The notes under the pieces are model-generated. The model worked only from the letters and a program-made list of their open reading frames with translations. It was not told the DNA's origin and did no database searches. The position numbers and the translations under genes are program-made. A stretch of 26,910 nucleotides of DNA from Dehalococcoidia bacterium UBA2979 (lineage in GTDB: Bacteria > Chloroflexota > Dehalococcoidia > UBA2979): the NCBI GenBank assembly GCA_002348225.1, contig DEAP01000061.1, positions 1-26,910 of the forward strand. The letters run 5' to 3'. Below are positions 8,891 through 17,178 of the stretch, in pieces (position 1 is the stretch's first letter; each line of letters opens with the position of its first letter).

Positions 8891-9856
8891 CTATCTCGGT
8901 AATTTTGGAAGTACGTCGTTAGTAAATCTGACGAAACTGTCATGACTCAATGAAGCACATATAAGTGAATCGAGCCCAATTTCTTCTCTTAGTCTCAAAA
9001 TTTCATCAAGTACTTTCTCTTTCGTACCATGGATCATCACCTTTTGAACATATCTATCGACTGGGTCCATCTCTTCGTCCGTCCGCGAAATATAGCTACC
9101 CAACATCCATTTCGCGCCTTGGCTAGCAATTTCTTCTGCCTCGGCATCAGTATCTGCAACTGCAATCAGTCGAGCAGTTGGAAGTACTCTGTCCTCGGCG
9201 GGATGTCCGTACTCCCGCAGTGTGTCATAGAACAATTCTCGTTTTTCTCCAATTTCTTCGTGGCTCGAGTGAGGATCCATCAATATTGAATATCCAAGCT
9301 TTGCTGCCGCCTCAATCGAGTCTCGGGATGTTGCAGCCATCCACACCGGGGGATGTGGGTCCTGATATGGCTTAGGCAGTACCTCAACGTCATCAAAGTC
9401 CCAATATTTGCCGTGATACGTGAGACGCTCGTTCTTCCATGCCTCAACCACAATCTGGACATTTTCTCGAAATCGCTCACCTCCGTTATCAGGGGTGATC
9501 CCAAACACTTCATACTCTTTTTTGTCGAAGCCACGTCCGGCTCCCCAATTGACCCGACCACCAGAAAAGTGGTCAAGCAATGCAATTTCTTCCGCAATAC
9601 GCAGTGGATGGTACATCGCAGCCAAAGTGACTCCCATACCAATTCGAATGTTATTTGTGCGAGACGCCGCTTGTACACCCATCATATGAACAGACGGACA
9701 AACCGAGTATGTCGAAAAATGATGCTCAGCGAGCCAGACACAATCAAAGCCCGATTGATCCATAATCTCGATTCGCTCCAGGGCCCGCTCATATACTTCG
9801 GGAAGTGGTACACGACGACCAGGCCAGGAGAAAAACTGCAGTGCCCCAATATCCAT
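8891..9856 (-). CDS. LLM class flavin-dependent monooxygenase (bacterial luciferase-like)
   Basis: A 321-residue TIM-barrel flavoprotein. It begins DIGALQFFSWPGRRVPLPEVYER, then has CVWLAEHHFSTYSVCPS, GMGVTLAAMYHPLRIAEEIALLDHFSGGRVNWGAGRGFDKKEYEVFG, and PHPPVWMAATS, all hallmarks of the luciferase/LLM superfamily. Such enzymes take reduced FMN (or F420) from a partner and oxygenate an aldehyde, ketone or sulfonate-like substrate. ATG 9856 has a GAGGGG ribosome binding site. No flavin reductase lies in the window. It precedes the ThDP enzyme on the same strand, so oxidation and C-C bond processing may be consecutive steps. It is a different subfamily from the SsuD-like gene at 15426-16481. Confidence 0.9.
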   Translation of the reverse strand: MDIGALQFFSWPGRRVPLPEVYERALERIEIMDQSGFDCVWLAEHHFSTYSVCPSVHMMGVQAASRTNNIRIGMGVTLAAMYHPLRIAEEIALLDHFSGGRVNWGAGRGFDKKEYEVFGITPDNGGERFRENVQIVVEAWKNERLTYHGKYWDFDDVEVLPKPYQDPHPPVWMAATSRDSIEAAAKLGYSILMDPHSSHEEIGEKRELFYDTLREYGHPAEDRVLPTARLIAVADTDAEAEEIASQGAKWMLGSYISRTDEEMDPVDRYVQKVMIHGTKEKVLDEILRLREEIGLDSLICASLSHDSFVRFTNDVLPKLPR

Positions 9857-9921
9857 ATTTATTTCCCCTCAATCTCTCGAGGAATATATCAGCTTACGTA
9901 CCAATTTGCCGAAATTCAGAC

Positions 9922-10692
9922 CTACGGCTTGACGAAAAACAATTGGAACTCCATCACGCCGTAGTCCTCAATAGACACAACCGATCGCGATGATGGAGTA
10001 TCAATCTCGTAGTCACTAAACAAAATATCAAGAGAACCAACTACCACTACGGTGTGATCTACTAGTTCACCAGCTATCTCTAACGTAACGTCCCTAGTAA
10101 CACCGTGCAGCGTTAATTCCCCCACCACAGAACGGACGACCGTCGCACCATCAGTGAAGTCACTGACCTGAATAGAATCGGTAAGTCTGAAGGTTGCTGT
10201 TGGAAATTCATTAGTCTCTATTGCCTGCCTTCGTAGGGCTCGATCTCGATATTGATTATCACTTTTCAGCTGGGTGAGATCAGCACTTATTTCCACCTCA
10301 GAAATAGAATCACCGTCGAATTGTAGTTGGCCTTGCACCGACGAGGTACGCCCCACAGCTGTAAACTCGCCAGTGTTCACTAGAATTTCGTTTACTCTAT
10401 AACCAACGAATGATGGCTTATCACTCGACAATGTCCATCTACCGGTGAGAACTAGACCTGAGGTCATGTCCGCCGTAGCTGATTGTGTTGCTGTGGCCGA
10501 CTGTGTCGCTGTAGCCGTAGCTGTAGCCGCAGAGACACTCGTTGATGTAGAGATCGCCGCAACAGCGGCCTCAAGACTTACTTCCTCTTCAGGATCTGAG
10601 AACACATATAAATAAAGAAATCCTGCGATCAGTGCGCCGACAATAGCAAGAGCGGCAATGAACAGCAGTTTCCAGAACTTCGAAATACTCAT
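9922..10692 (-). CDS. Membrane-anchored YceI-like domain protein
   Basis: A 256-residue protein with an N-terminal transmembrane anchor (about residues 5-30, FWKLLFIAALAIVGALIAGFLYLYVF). An Ala/Thr/Ser linker containing two ATATQS repeats follows, then a YceI-like lipocalin domain from about residue 80. The domain shows the usual GRWTLSSDKPSFVGYRVNE start, the DLTQLKSDNQYRDRALRR segment with ETNEFPTATFRLTD, and ELTLHGVTRDVTLEI. YceI proteins bind isoprenoid or other amphiphilic ligands outside the cytoplasm. The start is ATG 10692; a TTG at 10704 is possible but less likely. The gene heads the minus-strand run and is divergent from the amidohydrolase. Confidence 0.88.
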   Translation of the reverse strand: MSISKFWKLLFIAALAIVGALIAGFLYLYVFSDPEEEVSLEAAVAAISTSTSVSAATATATATQSATATQSATADMTSGLVLTGRWTLSSDKPSFVGYRVNEILVNTGEFTAVGRTSSVQGQLQFDGDSISEVEISADLTQLKSDNQYRDRALRRQAIETNEFPTATFRLTDSIQVSDFTDGATVVRSVVGELTLHGVTRDVTLEIAGELVDHTVVVVGSLDILFSDYEIDTPSSRSVVSIEDYGVMEFQLFFVKP

Positions 10693-10812
10693 ATATCCAC
10701 GCAATACACAGTAAATACAACAATTTCTAACCTATCACCCTATCGGGTTAAAAAATATTTGTTAAGCTAGCCTGAGGTTCGTACAGGCCTGACTTGATAT
10801 CTGGTCAAAGAC

Positions 10813-10817
10813 AGGAG
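10813..10817 (+). promoter_or_regulatory. AGGAG ribosome binding site pointing to an AUU start
   Basis: The only strong Shine-Dalgarno sequence before the amidohydrolase is AGGAG at 10813-10817. It is 34 bases from the GTG at 10852, too far to serve it, but 7 bases from an in-frame ATT at 10825. There is no in-frame ATG, GTG or TTG between them, and an in-frame TGA at 10795-10797 limits the search upstream. Confidence 0.45.
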
Positions 10818-10851
10818 TCCCGCAATTACTAATCATCGACAAATTACTATT

Positions 10852-11979
10852 GTGGGAGCCAAGGTCTGGGATGGTAACTCCAGTGGTCCTGAGCTTAAAG
10901 ACATACATATTAGTGACGGGGTGTTTACTGACAGTCCATCCCTGGGGGCACATACAATCAGTGCAGAAGGACTCACTATTATCCCAGGTCTGATCGAAGC
11001 TCATGCTCACCTGTGCTTCAATGGAAAAGAAGACTGGCGGGCTGTCTACGACAACGATACACCTTCAAGCATGCTCCTTAGGATGATCGACAACAGTCAT
11101 AAAATGCTACGGGCGGGTATTACAACAGTCAGAGACCTAGGGGCGCCAACAGACCTAGCAATATCTCTTAGAGATTCAATAGATCAAGAGGTAGTCTCAG
11201 GCCCTTCGTTGATAGTGGCCGGAGCCCCTATAACTCCAACTGGTGGTCACTGCTACTTCATGGGTGGCGAGGCTGATGGCGAGCTAGGAGTACGGGTCGC
11301 GGTCCGAGAACGGGTGCGGTCGGGCGTTGATTGGATAAAAGTGATGGCCTCGGGTGGCAACATGACACCAGGGACAAATGTTGAACGAGCACAATACACT
11401 CAGTCAGAAATGCGGGCAATCGTTGAAGAGGCACATAGGCTTGGAGTGCGCGTTACTGCTCATGCTCATGGTGTAGAAGGAATTAGACATGCACTTGCTG
11501 GGGGAGTCGACATGCTTGAGCATTGCTCGTTTCAGACACCTGATGGTAGCGAACCTGTACCCGAGGTAATTCAGGAGATTGCGGAAACTGGCACGATTGT
11601 CTCGCCTACTATATTCGGATCTCTATGGGGACAGGAAAATACCCAACAATACAAAAAAAGAGCAACCCTTACTCAGGACTTGATTGAGAGTGGCGCTCGT
11701 ATGTTGATGTCCACAGACTGCGGCATTCCACACACTCCTCATGAGAACCTCAGCTATTCCTTAGAGATTATGCAGAATCTAAGTCGACTCGAGCCGGTGG
11801 AAGTACTGCAACTTTCCACAAATCGAAGCGCAGAGCTTCTCGGCTTGCCAGACCGTGGTCGCATTGAGCCTGGCTTGCGAGCTGACCTCGTGGCACTGAG
11901 CTCAGATCCGACAGACAACCTCAGTGCCTTGAGAGAGATTGAATTCGTTGTTTGCGGTGGGGACCAAATTCCAACCTAG
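10852..11979 (+). CDS. Metal-dependent amidohydrolase (imidazolonepropionase / prolidase-like)
   Basis: A binuclear metal hydrolase of at least 375 residues. Numbered from GTG 10852, it has the HAH pair (His51, His53) in IPGLIEAHAHL, candidate carboxylated Lys163 in DWIKVMASGG, His204 in TAHAHG, His224 in LEHC and Asp289 in STDCG. PITPTGGHCYFMGG (127-139) is typical of the prolidase / Xaa-Arg carboxypeptidase-like branch, which cleaves amide bonds of small peptides or N-acyl amino acids. GTG 10852 is the first conventional start, but it lacks a ribosome binding site and cuts the first beta strand. An ATT at 10825 with AGGAG upstream would restore the usual N-terminus. Its stop abuts that of the convergent alpha-hydroxy acid oxidase. 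Confidence 0.88.
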   Translation: MGAKVWDGNSSGPELKDIHISDGVFTDSPSLGAHTISAEGLTIIPGLIEAHAHLCFNGKEDWRAVYDNDTPSSMLLRMIDNSHKMLRAGITTVRDLGAPTDLAISLRDSIDQEVVSGPSLIVAGAPITPTGGHCYFMGGEADGELGVRVAVRERVRSGVDWIKVMASGGNMTPGTNVERAQYTQSEMRAIVEEAHRLGVRVTAHAHGVEGIRHALAGGVDMLEHCSFQTPDGSEPVPEVIQEIAETGTIVSPTIFGSLWGQENTQQYKKRATLTQDLIESGARMLMSTDCGIPHTPHENLSYSLEIMQNLSRLEPVEVLQLSTNRSAELLGLPDRGRIEPGLRADLVALSSDPTDNLSALREIEFVVCGGDQIPT

Positions 11980-13200
11980 CTACTTGTCCCTAATTCGAAC
12001 AAGGTCCCCTGAAAGTTCCTCCAGTGAAGCTGCTCCGGTTAGGGCCATAGTTCGAACGAGTCCTTCTTTAAGATGCTCTAAGACAAAATCTACCCCCTTT
12101 TCGCCCGCAGCACCCAGACCATAGAGATACGCACGTCCAGCCATACATGCATCTGCTCCCAGCGATATAGCCTTCGCGATGTCGCTACCCCTTCGTACAC
12201 CACCATCGCATATGATTTCGATTTCACCACCAACAGCCTGCGCGACCGATTCCAGCAACTCAAATGGCGCCGGCGCCCCATCGAGCTGCCGGCCTCCATG
12301 GTTGGATAGTGCTATCGCCTCGAGATCCATTTCAGAGGCGATACGGGCGTCCTCCACTGTTTGAATCCCTTTGATGACAATCGGGCCTTTCCAAATAGAC
12401 CTAAACCATTCAATGTCTGACCAACAAAGACTCGGATCAAATTGGGAATTAATATAGCCAGCAAGTGAAACCGGATCTGAGCCATCACCAACTGACTTCC
12501 CACGGACATTTGCAAATGATATTGGCTCAGCGTTCACAAAGTCCCAGGTCCAGCCCGGATGTAGTATCCCATCCCATATGGTTCCTAATCCTATTTTCGG
12601 CGGCAACGTAAAGCCCTGTCTCACGTCACGCTCTCGTCTTCCCAAGACAGCAGTATCAACGGTTATAGCAATTGCCTCGTAGTCCGACGCACTTGCTCGC
12701 TCAAGCATTTCCTTGACCAGTTCACGATCACGCCAAACGTAGACTTGAAACCACTTCCTGCCATTCGAAACCTCGGCAATGTCTTCAATCGACCGGGTCC
12801 CCAGAGTAGACAACGTGTATGGGATATTCGCACGCTCTGCAGCACGGGCCACAGCGAGTTCCCCCTGCGAGTGAGCGATACGCCCAAAACCGGTTGGAGC
12901 CAATACAAGCGGAAACGACAGCGGCTTACCTAGTAGCGACGAGGCTACCGATATGTTACTTACGTCTCGGAATACCCGTGGCCTAAATTCGACCGCGTTA
13001 TACGCCTCACTATTACGTCTAAGGGTAACCTCGTCCTCCGCAGCTCCATCAATGTAGTCAAAAACCCCTCCGGGCAGCCTGCGCTTCGAGATATTTCGTA
13101 AATCAGAAACACTAGCCACACTCTGAAGGCGACGAGCAACAGGGTCTGCTTCAAATTTTCGGAACCGCAGAACAGATCTTAGAGTTGAAAAGAACTTCAT
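11980..13200 (-). CDS. FMN-dependent alpha-hydroxy acid oxidase/dehydrogenase
   Basis: A 406-residue TIM-barrel flavoprotein of the lactate/glycolate/mandelate oxidase family, which oxidises a 2-hydroxy acid to a 2-oxo acid. FDYIDGAAEDE (47-57) holds a substrate-binding tyrosine, APTGFG (101-106) and FQVYVWRDRE (151-160) bind FMN and substrate, Lys277 lies in VIKGI, and the signature SNHGGRQLD (299-307) contains the catalytic base His301. ICDGGVRRGSDIAKAISLGA near the C-terminus binds the FMN phosphate. The family start, about 20 residues of basic leader before VASVSDLRNISKRRLP, is longer than in plant enzymes and resembles bacterial LldD-type proteins. The 2-oxo product could feed the ThDP enzyme in this window, although they are not in one operon. 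Confidence 0.92.
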   Translation of the reverse strand: MKFFSTLRSVLRFRKFEADPVARRLQSVASVSDLRNISKRRLPGGVFDYIDGAAEDEVTLRRNSEAYNAVEFRPRVFRDVSNISVASSLLGKPLSFPLVLAPTGFGRIAHSQGELAVARAAERANIPYTLSTLGTRSIEDIAEVSNGRKWFQVYVWRDRELVKEMLERASASDYEAIAITVDTAVLGRRERDVRQGFTLPPKIGLGTIWDGILHPGWTWDFVNAEPISFANVRGKSVGDGSDPVSLAGYINSQFDPSLCWSDIEWFRSIWKGPIVIKGIQTVEDARIASEMDLEAIALSNHGGRQLDGAPAPFELLESVAQAVGGEIEIICDGGVRRGSDIAKAISLGADACMAGRAYLYGLGAAGEKGVDFVLEHLKEGLVRTMALTGAASLEELSGDLVRIRDK

Positions 13201-13306
13201 CGGCCAGCCCGTCTTATTCGATAGATATATCTAATCTCATTCGGTTGTAACATGCACCTACTGACTCAGGCAAGTATATTCAAAGCGCTACAAGAATTCT
13301 TAAAGA

Positions 13307-13774
13307 ATGCTACATATCGTATTGTTCGAACCTCTTATTCCAGGCAATACCGGCAACATTATCCGGCTGTCAGCAAACGTCGGCGCCGAACTACATTTGA
13401 TCCAGCCGCTCGGCTTTAATTTCGACGAATCTCATTTGCGACGGGCGTCACTAGACTACGCAGACCTTACGGTGATCACCGAACATGAAAATTTCGAAGC
13501 ATATGTACGCTCCCATCGCGACAGAAGGATATTCGCAGTCACGACTAAGGCCAGCCGTGTCTATGCTGAAGTTAAATTCTCAGAGAATGACTCTCTACTA
13601 TTTGGACGAGAAGATACAGGGCTTCCTGACGAAATTATTAACGGTATACCCTCAGACCAGCGACTACTCATCCCCATGAGACCAGCTAACCGAAGTCTGA
13701 ACCTTTCTAATTCTGTTGCATTGATTGCGTATGAAGCTTGGAGACAGACGGATTTTCAAGGCCGAATGCCTTGA
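13307..13774 (+). CDS. trmL: tRNA (cytidine/uridine-2'-O-)-methyltransferase TrmL
   Basis: A 155-residue SPOUT methyltransferase. The start LHIVLFEPLIPGNTGNIIRLSANVGAELHLI, the central SLLFGREDTGLPDEII and the terminal RLLIPMRPANRSLNLSNSVALIAYEAWRQ match TrmL at nearly the usual length. TrmL 2'-O-methylates the wobble nucleotide 34 of certain tRNA-Leu isoacceptors from S-adenosylmethionine and works as a dimer with a trefoil knot at its C-terminus. The start is ATG 13307, with only a weak purine run before it. It converges with the ABC-F gene, six bases between stops. Both are translation factors, but opposite strands argue against shared control. Confidence 0.95.
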   Translation: MLHIVLFEPLIPGNTGNIIRLSANVGAELHLIQPLGFNFDESHLRRASLDYADLTVITEHENFEAYVRSHRDRRIFAVTTKASRVYAEVKFSENDSLLFGREDTGLPDEIINGIPSDQRLLIPMRPANRSLNLSNSVALIAYEAWRQTDFQGRMP

Positions 13775-13780
13775 CTCATC

Positions 13781-15343
13781 TCACCAGTTCATCAGCTCGA
13801 CGCACTCGCCATCCTCTACCCGAATTACTCGAGACGCGATCTCCGTGACGAGCAGTTGATCATGGCTCGCACAAAGAATAGTGCCATCGTACTTCTTAAG
13901 TGCCTGAATAAGTTTTCGTCGCGTAGTTGCATCAAGGTGGTTCGTAGGCTCATCAAGTATCAGAACATTGGACGGTTGAATCAAAAATTTCGCAAGCGCA
14001 ACTCTACTTTTCTCTCCCCCAGAAAGCACAGAAATTAGTTTGAATACCTGATCACCCGTGAAAAGAAATTGTCCTAAAACCTTCCTAATTTCAGTTTCTG
14101 ACTGACCCTGTGCAACAGATTCTACTTCTTCAATAACCGACAACTCACCCTTGAGTGCCTCATCTTGATGCTGGTCGTAATACGCCGGTTCTGCTCGTTC
14201 AGCCCAACTTACCTGACCTTCGGTTGGTTCAAATTCGCCCCAAATCGCCCGCAGAAAAGTACTCTTACCACTCCCGTTTGGTCCGACCAATAGTACTTTC
14301 TCACCTCTCTCTACCAACAAATTTGCGTCAATGAGTACAGGCTCATCTTCCCATATATGACCCAGATGCTCGACCGTAATAACTTCGCGTTCTACTCGTC
14401 CTGAAGACTCTAGCTGAAAAGAAACATCTTTCTCTTTGTCAGGTACCCTCGTTCTGACTCTCTTTGCTAGCGCCTTCTCACGAGAGGCTACGAGCGTAGC
14501 TTTTGTAGCCTTACTACGAAACCTTTCGATGAAGCGCTCTTGCCTCGAAATTTCACGATTTTCGCGATCTGCAGTCTTTTGCAGAAGAGCAATATCTTTA
14601 GCCTTTTGTGACAAAAATTCAGAATAATTGCCTGTATAACTCCGAATCTTTCCGTCACGTAGTTCTATTATTCGGGTCGAGACCAAATCCAAGAATTCGC
14701 GATCATGCGTGACCAACAGAAGCGACCCAGAGAACTGGGACAAATATTCCGACAGCCATATTTTTGCGCGCGTGTCTAGATGATTTGTTGGCTCATCAAG
14801 TAAGAGGTGATCTGGATTCCGAACCAGCACCTTTGCTAGTCCTATACGCATCTTCCAACCACCGGAAAAATCACCACAGGCCTTTTGTCTATCTTCCACC
14901 AAAAAGCCCAAACCATCTAATACGCGGCCAATACGCTGTTCGATTCTGTACCCATCCAGTGATTCAAATTGGGAAAACAGAGAGGCTTGCCTATCGATCA
15001 ATTCATCGATATCGCCACTGCCGTCACTAATTTGATCAGCTATCTCGTCCAGCTGTTTTTGTACTGCAGTGACATCAGCAAAAGCCACCCACATCTCCTG
15101 CAGCAACACTCGGTCACTTTTAAAAGGGACATCTTGCTGGAGATAACTCAGCGATCCGTCGGTATGTCGGGCCACGCCATCGTCAGGATCGCCCATACCT
15201 GCAATCAATTCAAGAAGCGTCGATTTCCCAGTGCCATTAGGTCCAACAAGTCCAACCTTCTCGCCGTCACTTACAGTAAAGGAAATGTCCTCAAGGACCG
15301 ACATCGGACCGAATGACTTAGTCAGTTGTTCAACAAGAATCAC
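13781..15343 (-). CDS. ABC-F family ATPase
   Basis: A 520-residue protein with two ATP-binding cassettes and no membrane segments. Cassette 1 has GPNGTGKST (35-43), signature DFSGGWKMR and Walker B LLLDEPTNHLD. Cassette 2 has GPNGSGKST, LSGGEKSR and LILDEPTNHLD. The highly charged linker between them (about 240-310, rich in Arg, Lys, Glu) is the P-site tRNA interaction motif region of ABC-F proteins. Family members act on the ribosome E site as translation factors (EttA, Uup and YheS types) or give antibiotic protection. The protein ends shortly after cassette 2, so it lacks the C-terminal coiled coil of Uup. The start is GTG 15343 with a weak ribosome binding site. Confidence 0.92.
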   Translation of the reverse strand: MILVEQLTKSFGPMSVLEDISFTVSDGEKVGLVGPNGTGKSTLLELIAGMGDPDDGVARHTDGSLSYLQQDVPFKSDRVLLQEMWVAFADVTAVQKQLDEIADQISDGSGDIDELIDRQASLFSQFESLDGYRIEQRIGRVLDGLGFLVEDRQKACGDFSGGWKMRIGLAKVLVRNPDHLLLDEPTNHLDTRAKIWLSEYLSQFSGSLLLVTHDREFLDLVSTRIIELRDGKIRSYTGNYSEFLSQKAKDIALLQKTADRENREISRQERFIERFRSKATKATLVASREKALAKRVRTRVPDKEKDVSFQLESSGRVEREVITVEHLGHIWEDEPVLIDANLLVERGEKVLLVGPNGSGKSTFLRAIWGEFEPTEGQVSWAERAEPAYYDQHQDEALKGELSVIEEVESVAQGQSETEIRKVLGQFLFTGDQVFKLISVLSGGEKSRVALAKFLIQPSNVLILDEPTNHLDATTRRKLIQALKKYDGTILCASHDQLLVTEIASRVIRVEDGECVELMNW

Positions 15344-15425
15344 GATAAGACCATAGTAATACGGGCATCCGCAACAGTAACCGACCGACCTACAATTGCA
15401 AGGGAAACGCTCCTGAACTAACTGA

Positions 15426-16481
15426 TCAACTCTGCAGTAGCGGTCGAACTAATCGACCAAACCGCTCTGCTTCCTCATCATGTAAGTAGCCTGACAAGCA
15501 GAAGGATGTGCAGCCAACGTCGATAAATTGCTGTAGCGTGTCCGCACATTGCAGTGGATCTCCGACAACGGCTATGCCAGCACCTGGTCGAAACCTAGTC
15601 AGGCCAGTCCAAAGGTGAGGTGCTATCCACAGACCTTTTTCTGCTGCGAGCTCTTGAACCCGCTGATTCGCTTCGGACCCAGCCACACGGATTTTTAAAA
15701 GATCACGCCTCGCCTCGGGTATGTGATGTATTAGGTCTTCCGCAGCTTGGAGAGCCTCCGCTTCGCTCTCCCGACAGATAATCTGTAAGCGCATGCCAAA
15801 TTCAAGCTCCGTCACGCGTTCATGACGAGCAGCAAGACTTCGAAGTTCACTAATATTTTGAGCAATTTGTTCTGGCATGTCACCCCAAAACAAATGCACG
15901 TCAGAGTGCTTAGCAGATAATTCCCAGGCCGCCGCGGAACCACCACCCAGATAAAAACGCGGCTGTCGCGAAGGCTTTGGATTAATGCTCGCGCCTTTGA
16001 TCTGGTGGAAGTAGCCCTCGAAGTCTACCGGAACCTCTTCGGCCCAAAGCAGTTTCATGATCGTCACCTCTTCATCCATAAGGGCGTAGCGCTCTTCTTT
16101 GGTATACATGACACCTTCAGACACAACCTCTTCGTCTGCCTGACCCGCGATCAGATTGACACAGATACGACCATCACTCATCAGATCAAATGCAGAAATC
16201 ATTTTAGCTAACAAGACAGGGTTGATATAACCAGGCCTGGCGGCGATCAATGAGGATATTTTGCTTGTGTTTGCTGTGACAAAAGCGCCGGTGATATAGG
16301 CTTCCCAGCACGCCCGGTCAACGGGGATAAGGATATAGTCGAACCCAGACTCCTCCGCTGTCTTGGCAACTTTACCGAGGTATTCTGGTGTGACGTCTAC
16401 CCCTGCCTCAGGAACACCATAGGCCCTAGTGTCTCCTGCCGTTGGTAAAAACCAACCAAATTCTAAGCGACTATCAGGCAT
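15426..16481 (-). CDS. SsuD-like LLM class flavin-dependent monooxygenase
   Basis: A 351-residue TIM-barrel protein of the alkanesulfonate monooxygenase branch of the LLM superfamily. Evidence is the start LEFGWFLPTAGDTRAYG, the segment GFDYILIPVDRACWEAYI, AARPGYINPVLLAKMISAFDLMSDGRICVNLIAGQADEEVVSEGV, and the later RPRFYLGGGSAAAWELSAKHSDVHLFWGD-type segment. SsuD enzymes use reduced FMN and oxygen to cleave alkanesulfonates to aldehyde and sulfite. Specificity in this large family is variable, so a sulfonate substrate is only likely. No ssuE reductase or ssuABC transporter is adjacent. It is monocistronic on the minus strand, 155 bases downstream of the palindrome at 16644-16669. Confidence 0.88.
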   Translation of the reverse strand: MPDSRLEFGWFLPTAGDTRAYGVPEAGVDVTPEYLGKVAKTAEESGFDYILIPVDRACWEAYITGAFVTANTSKISSLIAARPGYINPVLLAKMISAFDLMSDGRICVNLIAGQADEEVVSEGVMYTKEERYALMDEEVTIMKLLWAEEVPVDFEGYFHQIKGASINPKPSRQPRFYLGGGSAAAWELSAKHSDVHLFWGDMPEQIAQNISELRSLAARHERVTELEFGMRLQIICRESEAEALQAAEDLIHHIPEARRDLLKIRVAGSEANQRVQELAAEKGLWIAPHLWTGLTRFRPGAGIAVVGDPLQCADTLQQFIDVGCTSFCLSGYLHDEEAERFGRLVRPLLQS

Positions 16482-16635
16482 GAGCTACCACCAGCGTCCA
16501 ACATTCTCTCATCGCTATTGTAGTCATTGATCGCAAGCTGATCGTTCTAATTTTTTGGATTTTGATTGTAAGTAACCTCGATAGCTAGCGGCAAAAGGTC
16601 AGGACAAGCAGTACCACACTGATTACCGCTACATC

Positions 16636-16669
16636 AAAAAACTGAATCCTCTGTAATTACAGAGGATTC
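16636..16669 (-). terminator. Perfect 26-bp palindrome plus T6: minus-strand intrinsic terminator candidate
   Basis: Positions 16644-16669 are a perfect 26-bp inverted repeat with 11-bp arms (GAATCCTCTGT / ACAGAGGATTC) and a central AATT. On the minus strand the hairpin is followed by AG and six T residues (16641-16636), the form of an intrinsic terminator. On the plus strand no T-run follows. The gap between the SsuD-like and DoxX-like genes (282 bases) holds nothing else I can call. An operator role is the alternative. Confidence 0.55.
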
Positions 16670-16763
16670 GGGGAATACGAACGCGTTAAGCGTATTTAGA
16701 CCCTAGTATGGGAATAACGGTTCACTTTCTATTTATCGCGATACGACTGAAAGGAATACCTTT

Positions 16764-17162
16764 ATGCACACGCTTAAACATCTGATCTCAATCGCTTATG
16801 GACTTCCTTTTGTGATTATCGGAATCGGCCATTTCCGAAACCCCGAATGGTTTGAGCCCATCGTGCCTGATCTCCTGGGTGCTCCAAGATTTTGGGTTCT
16901 AGTGAGTGGATTCTTTGAAATTCTCCTGGGAGTCTTGGTGTTTTTTCCTCGTACCCGCCGGTTGGCGAGCATCGGTTTCGTAGGGATGTTGTGCGCACTC
17001 TACTGGGCAAATATAAACATGTGGATCAATGATATTGAAGTTGGAGGTACTCGGCTCTCTCAAGGAGGACATGTGCTTCGAGGATTTATTCAAATTCTTT
17101 TGATTGCCACTGCGGCGTGGATTGGTGGCCTTATTCCCATCAGACGCATGAGAAACAGATAG
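16764..17162 (+). CDS. DoxX-like small membrane protein
   Basis: A 132-residue protein with four hydrophobic segments: about 8-25, 42-61, 66-85 and 106-125. The start YGLPFVIIGIGHFRNPEWFEPIVPDLLG, then FWVLVSGFFEILLGVLVFFPRTRRLASIG, matches the DoxX/SURF4-like superfamily of small quinone- or redox-linked membrane proteins. AAAGGA eight bases before ATG 16764 is a good ribosome binding site. The loop WINDIEVGGTRLSQGGHVLR is the one long polar stretch. It converges with the halogenase gene, 16 bases between stops. No specific function can be given; several relatives support respiratory or redox complexes. Confidence 0.82.
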   Translation: MHTLKHLISIAYGLPFVIIGIGHFRNPEWFEPIVPDLLGAPRFWVLVSGFFEILLGVLVFFPRTRRLASIGFVGMLCALYWANINMWINDIEVGGTRLSQGGHVLRGFIQILLIATAAWIGGLIPIRRMRNR

Positions 17163-17178
17163 GTGAGCGGATTATTTC

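Noticed and set aside
9920..10692. Stand-alone cytochrome or lipocalin annotation for the YceI-like gene
   Set aside because: There is no CxxCH haem site; the domain fits YceI with a transmembrane anchor.
13781..15343. Missing ATPase of the peptide importer
   Set aside because: The tandem cassettes with a charged linker and no transporter-type extension are those of an ABC-F ribosome factor, and the gene is not in the importer operon.
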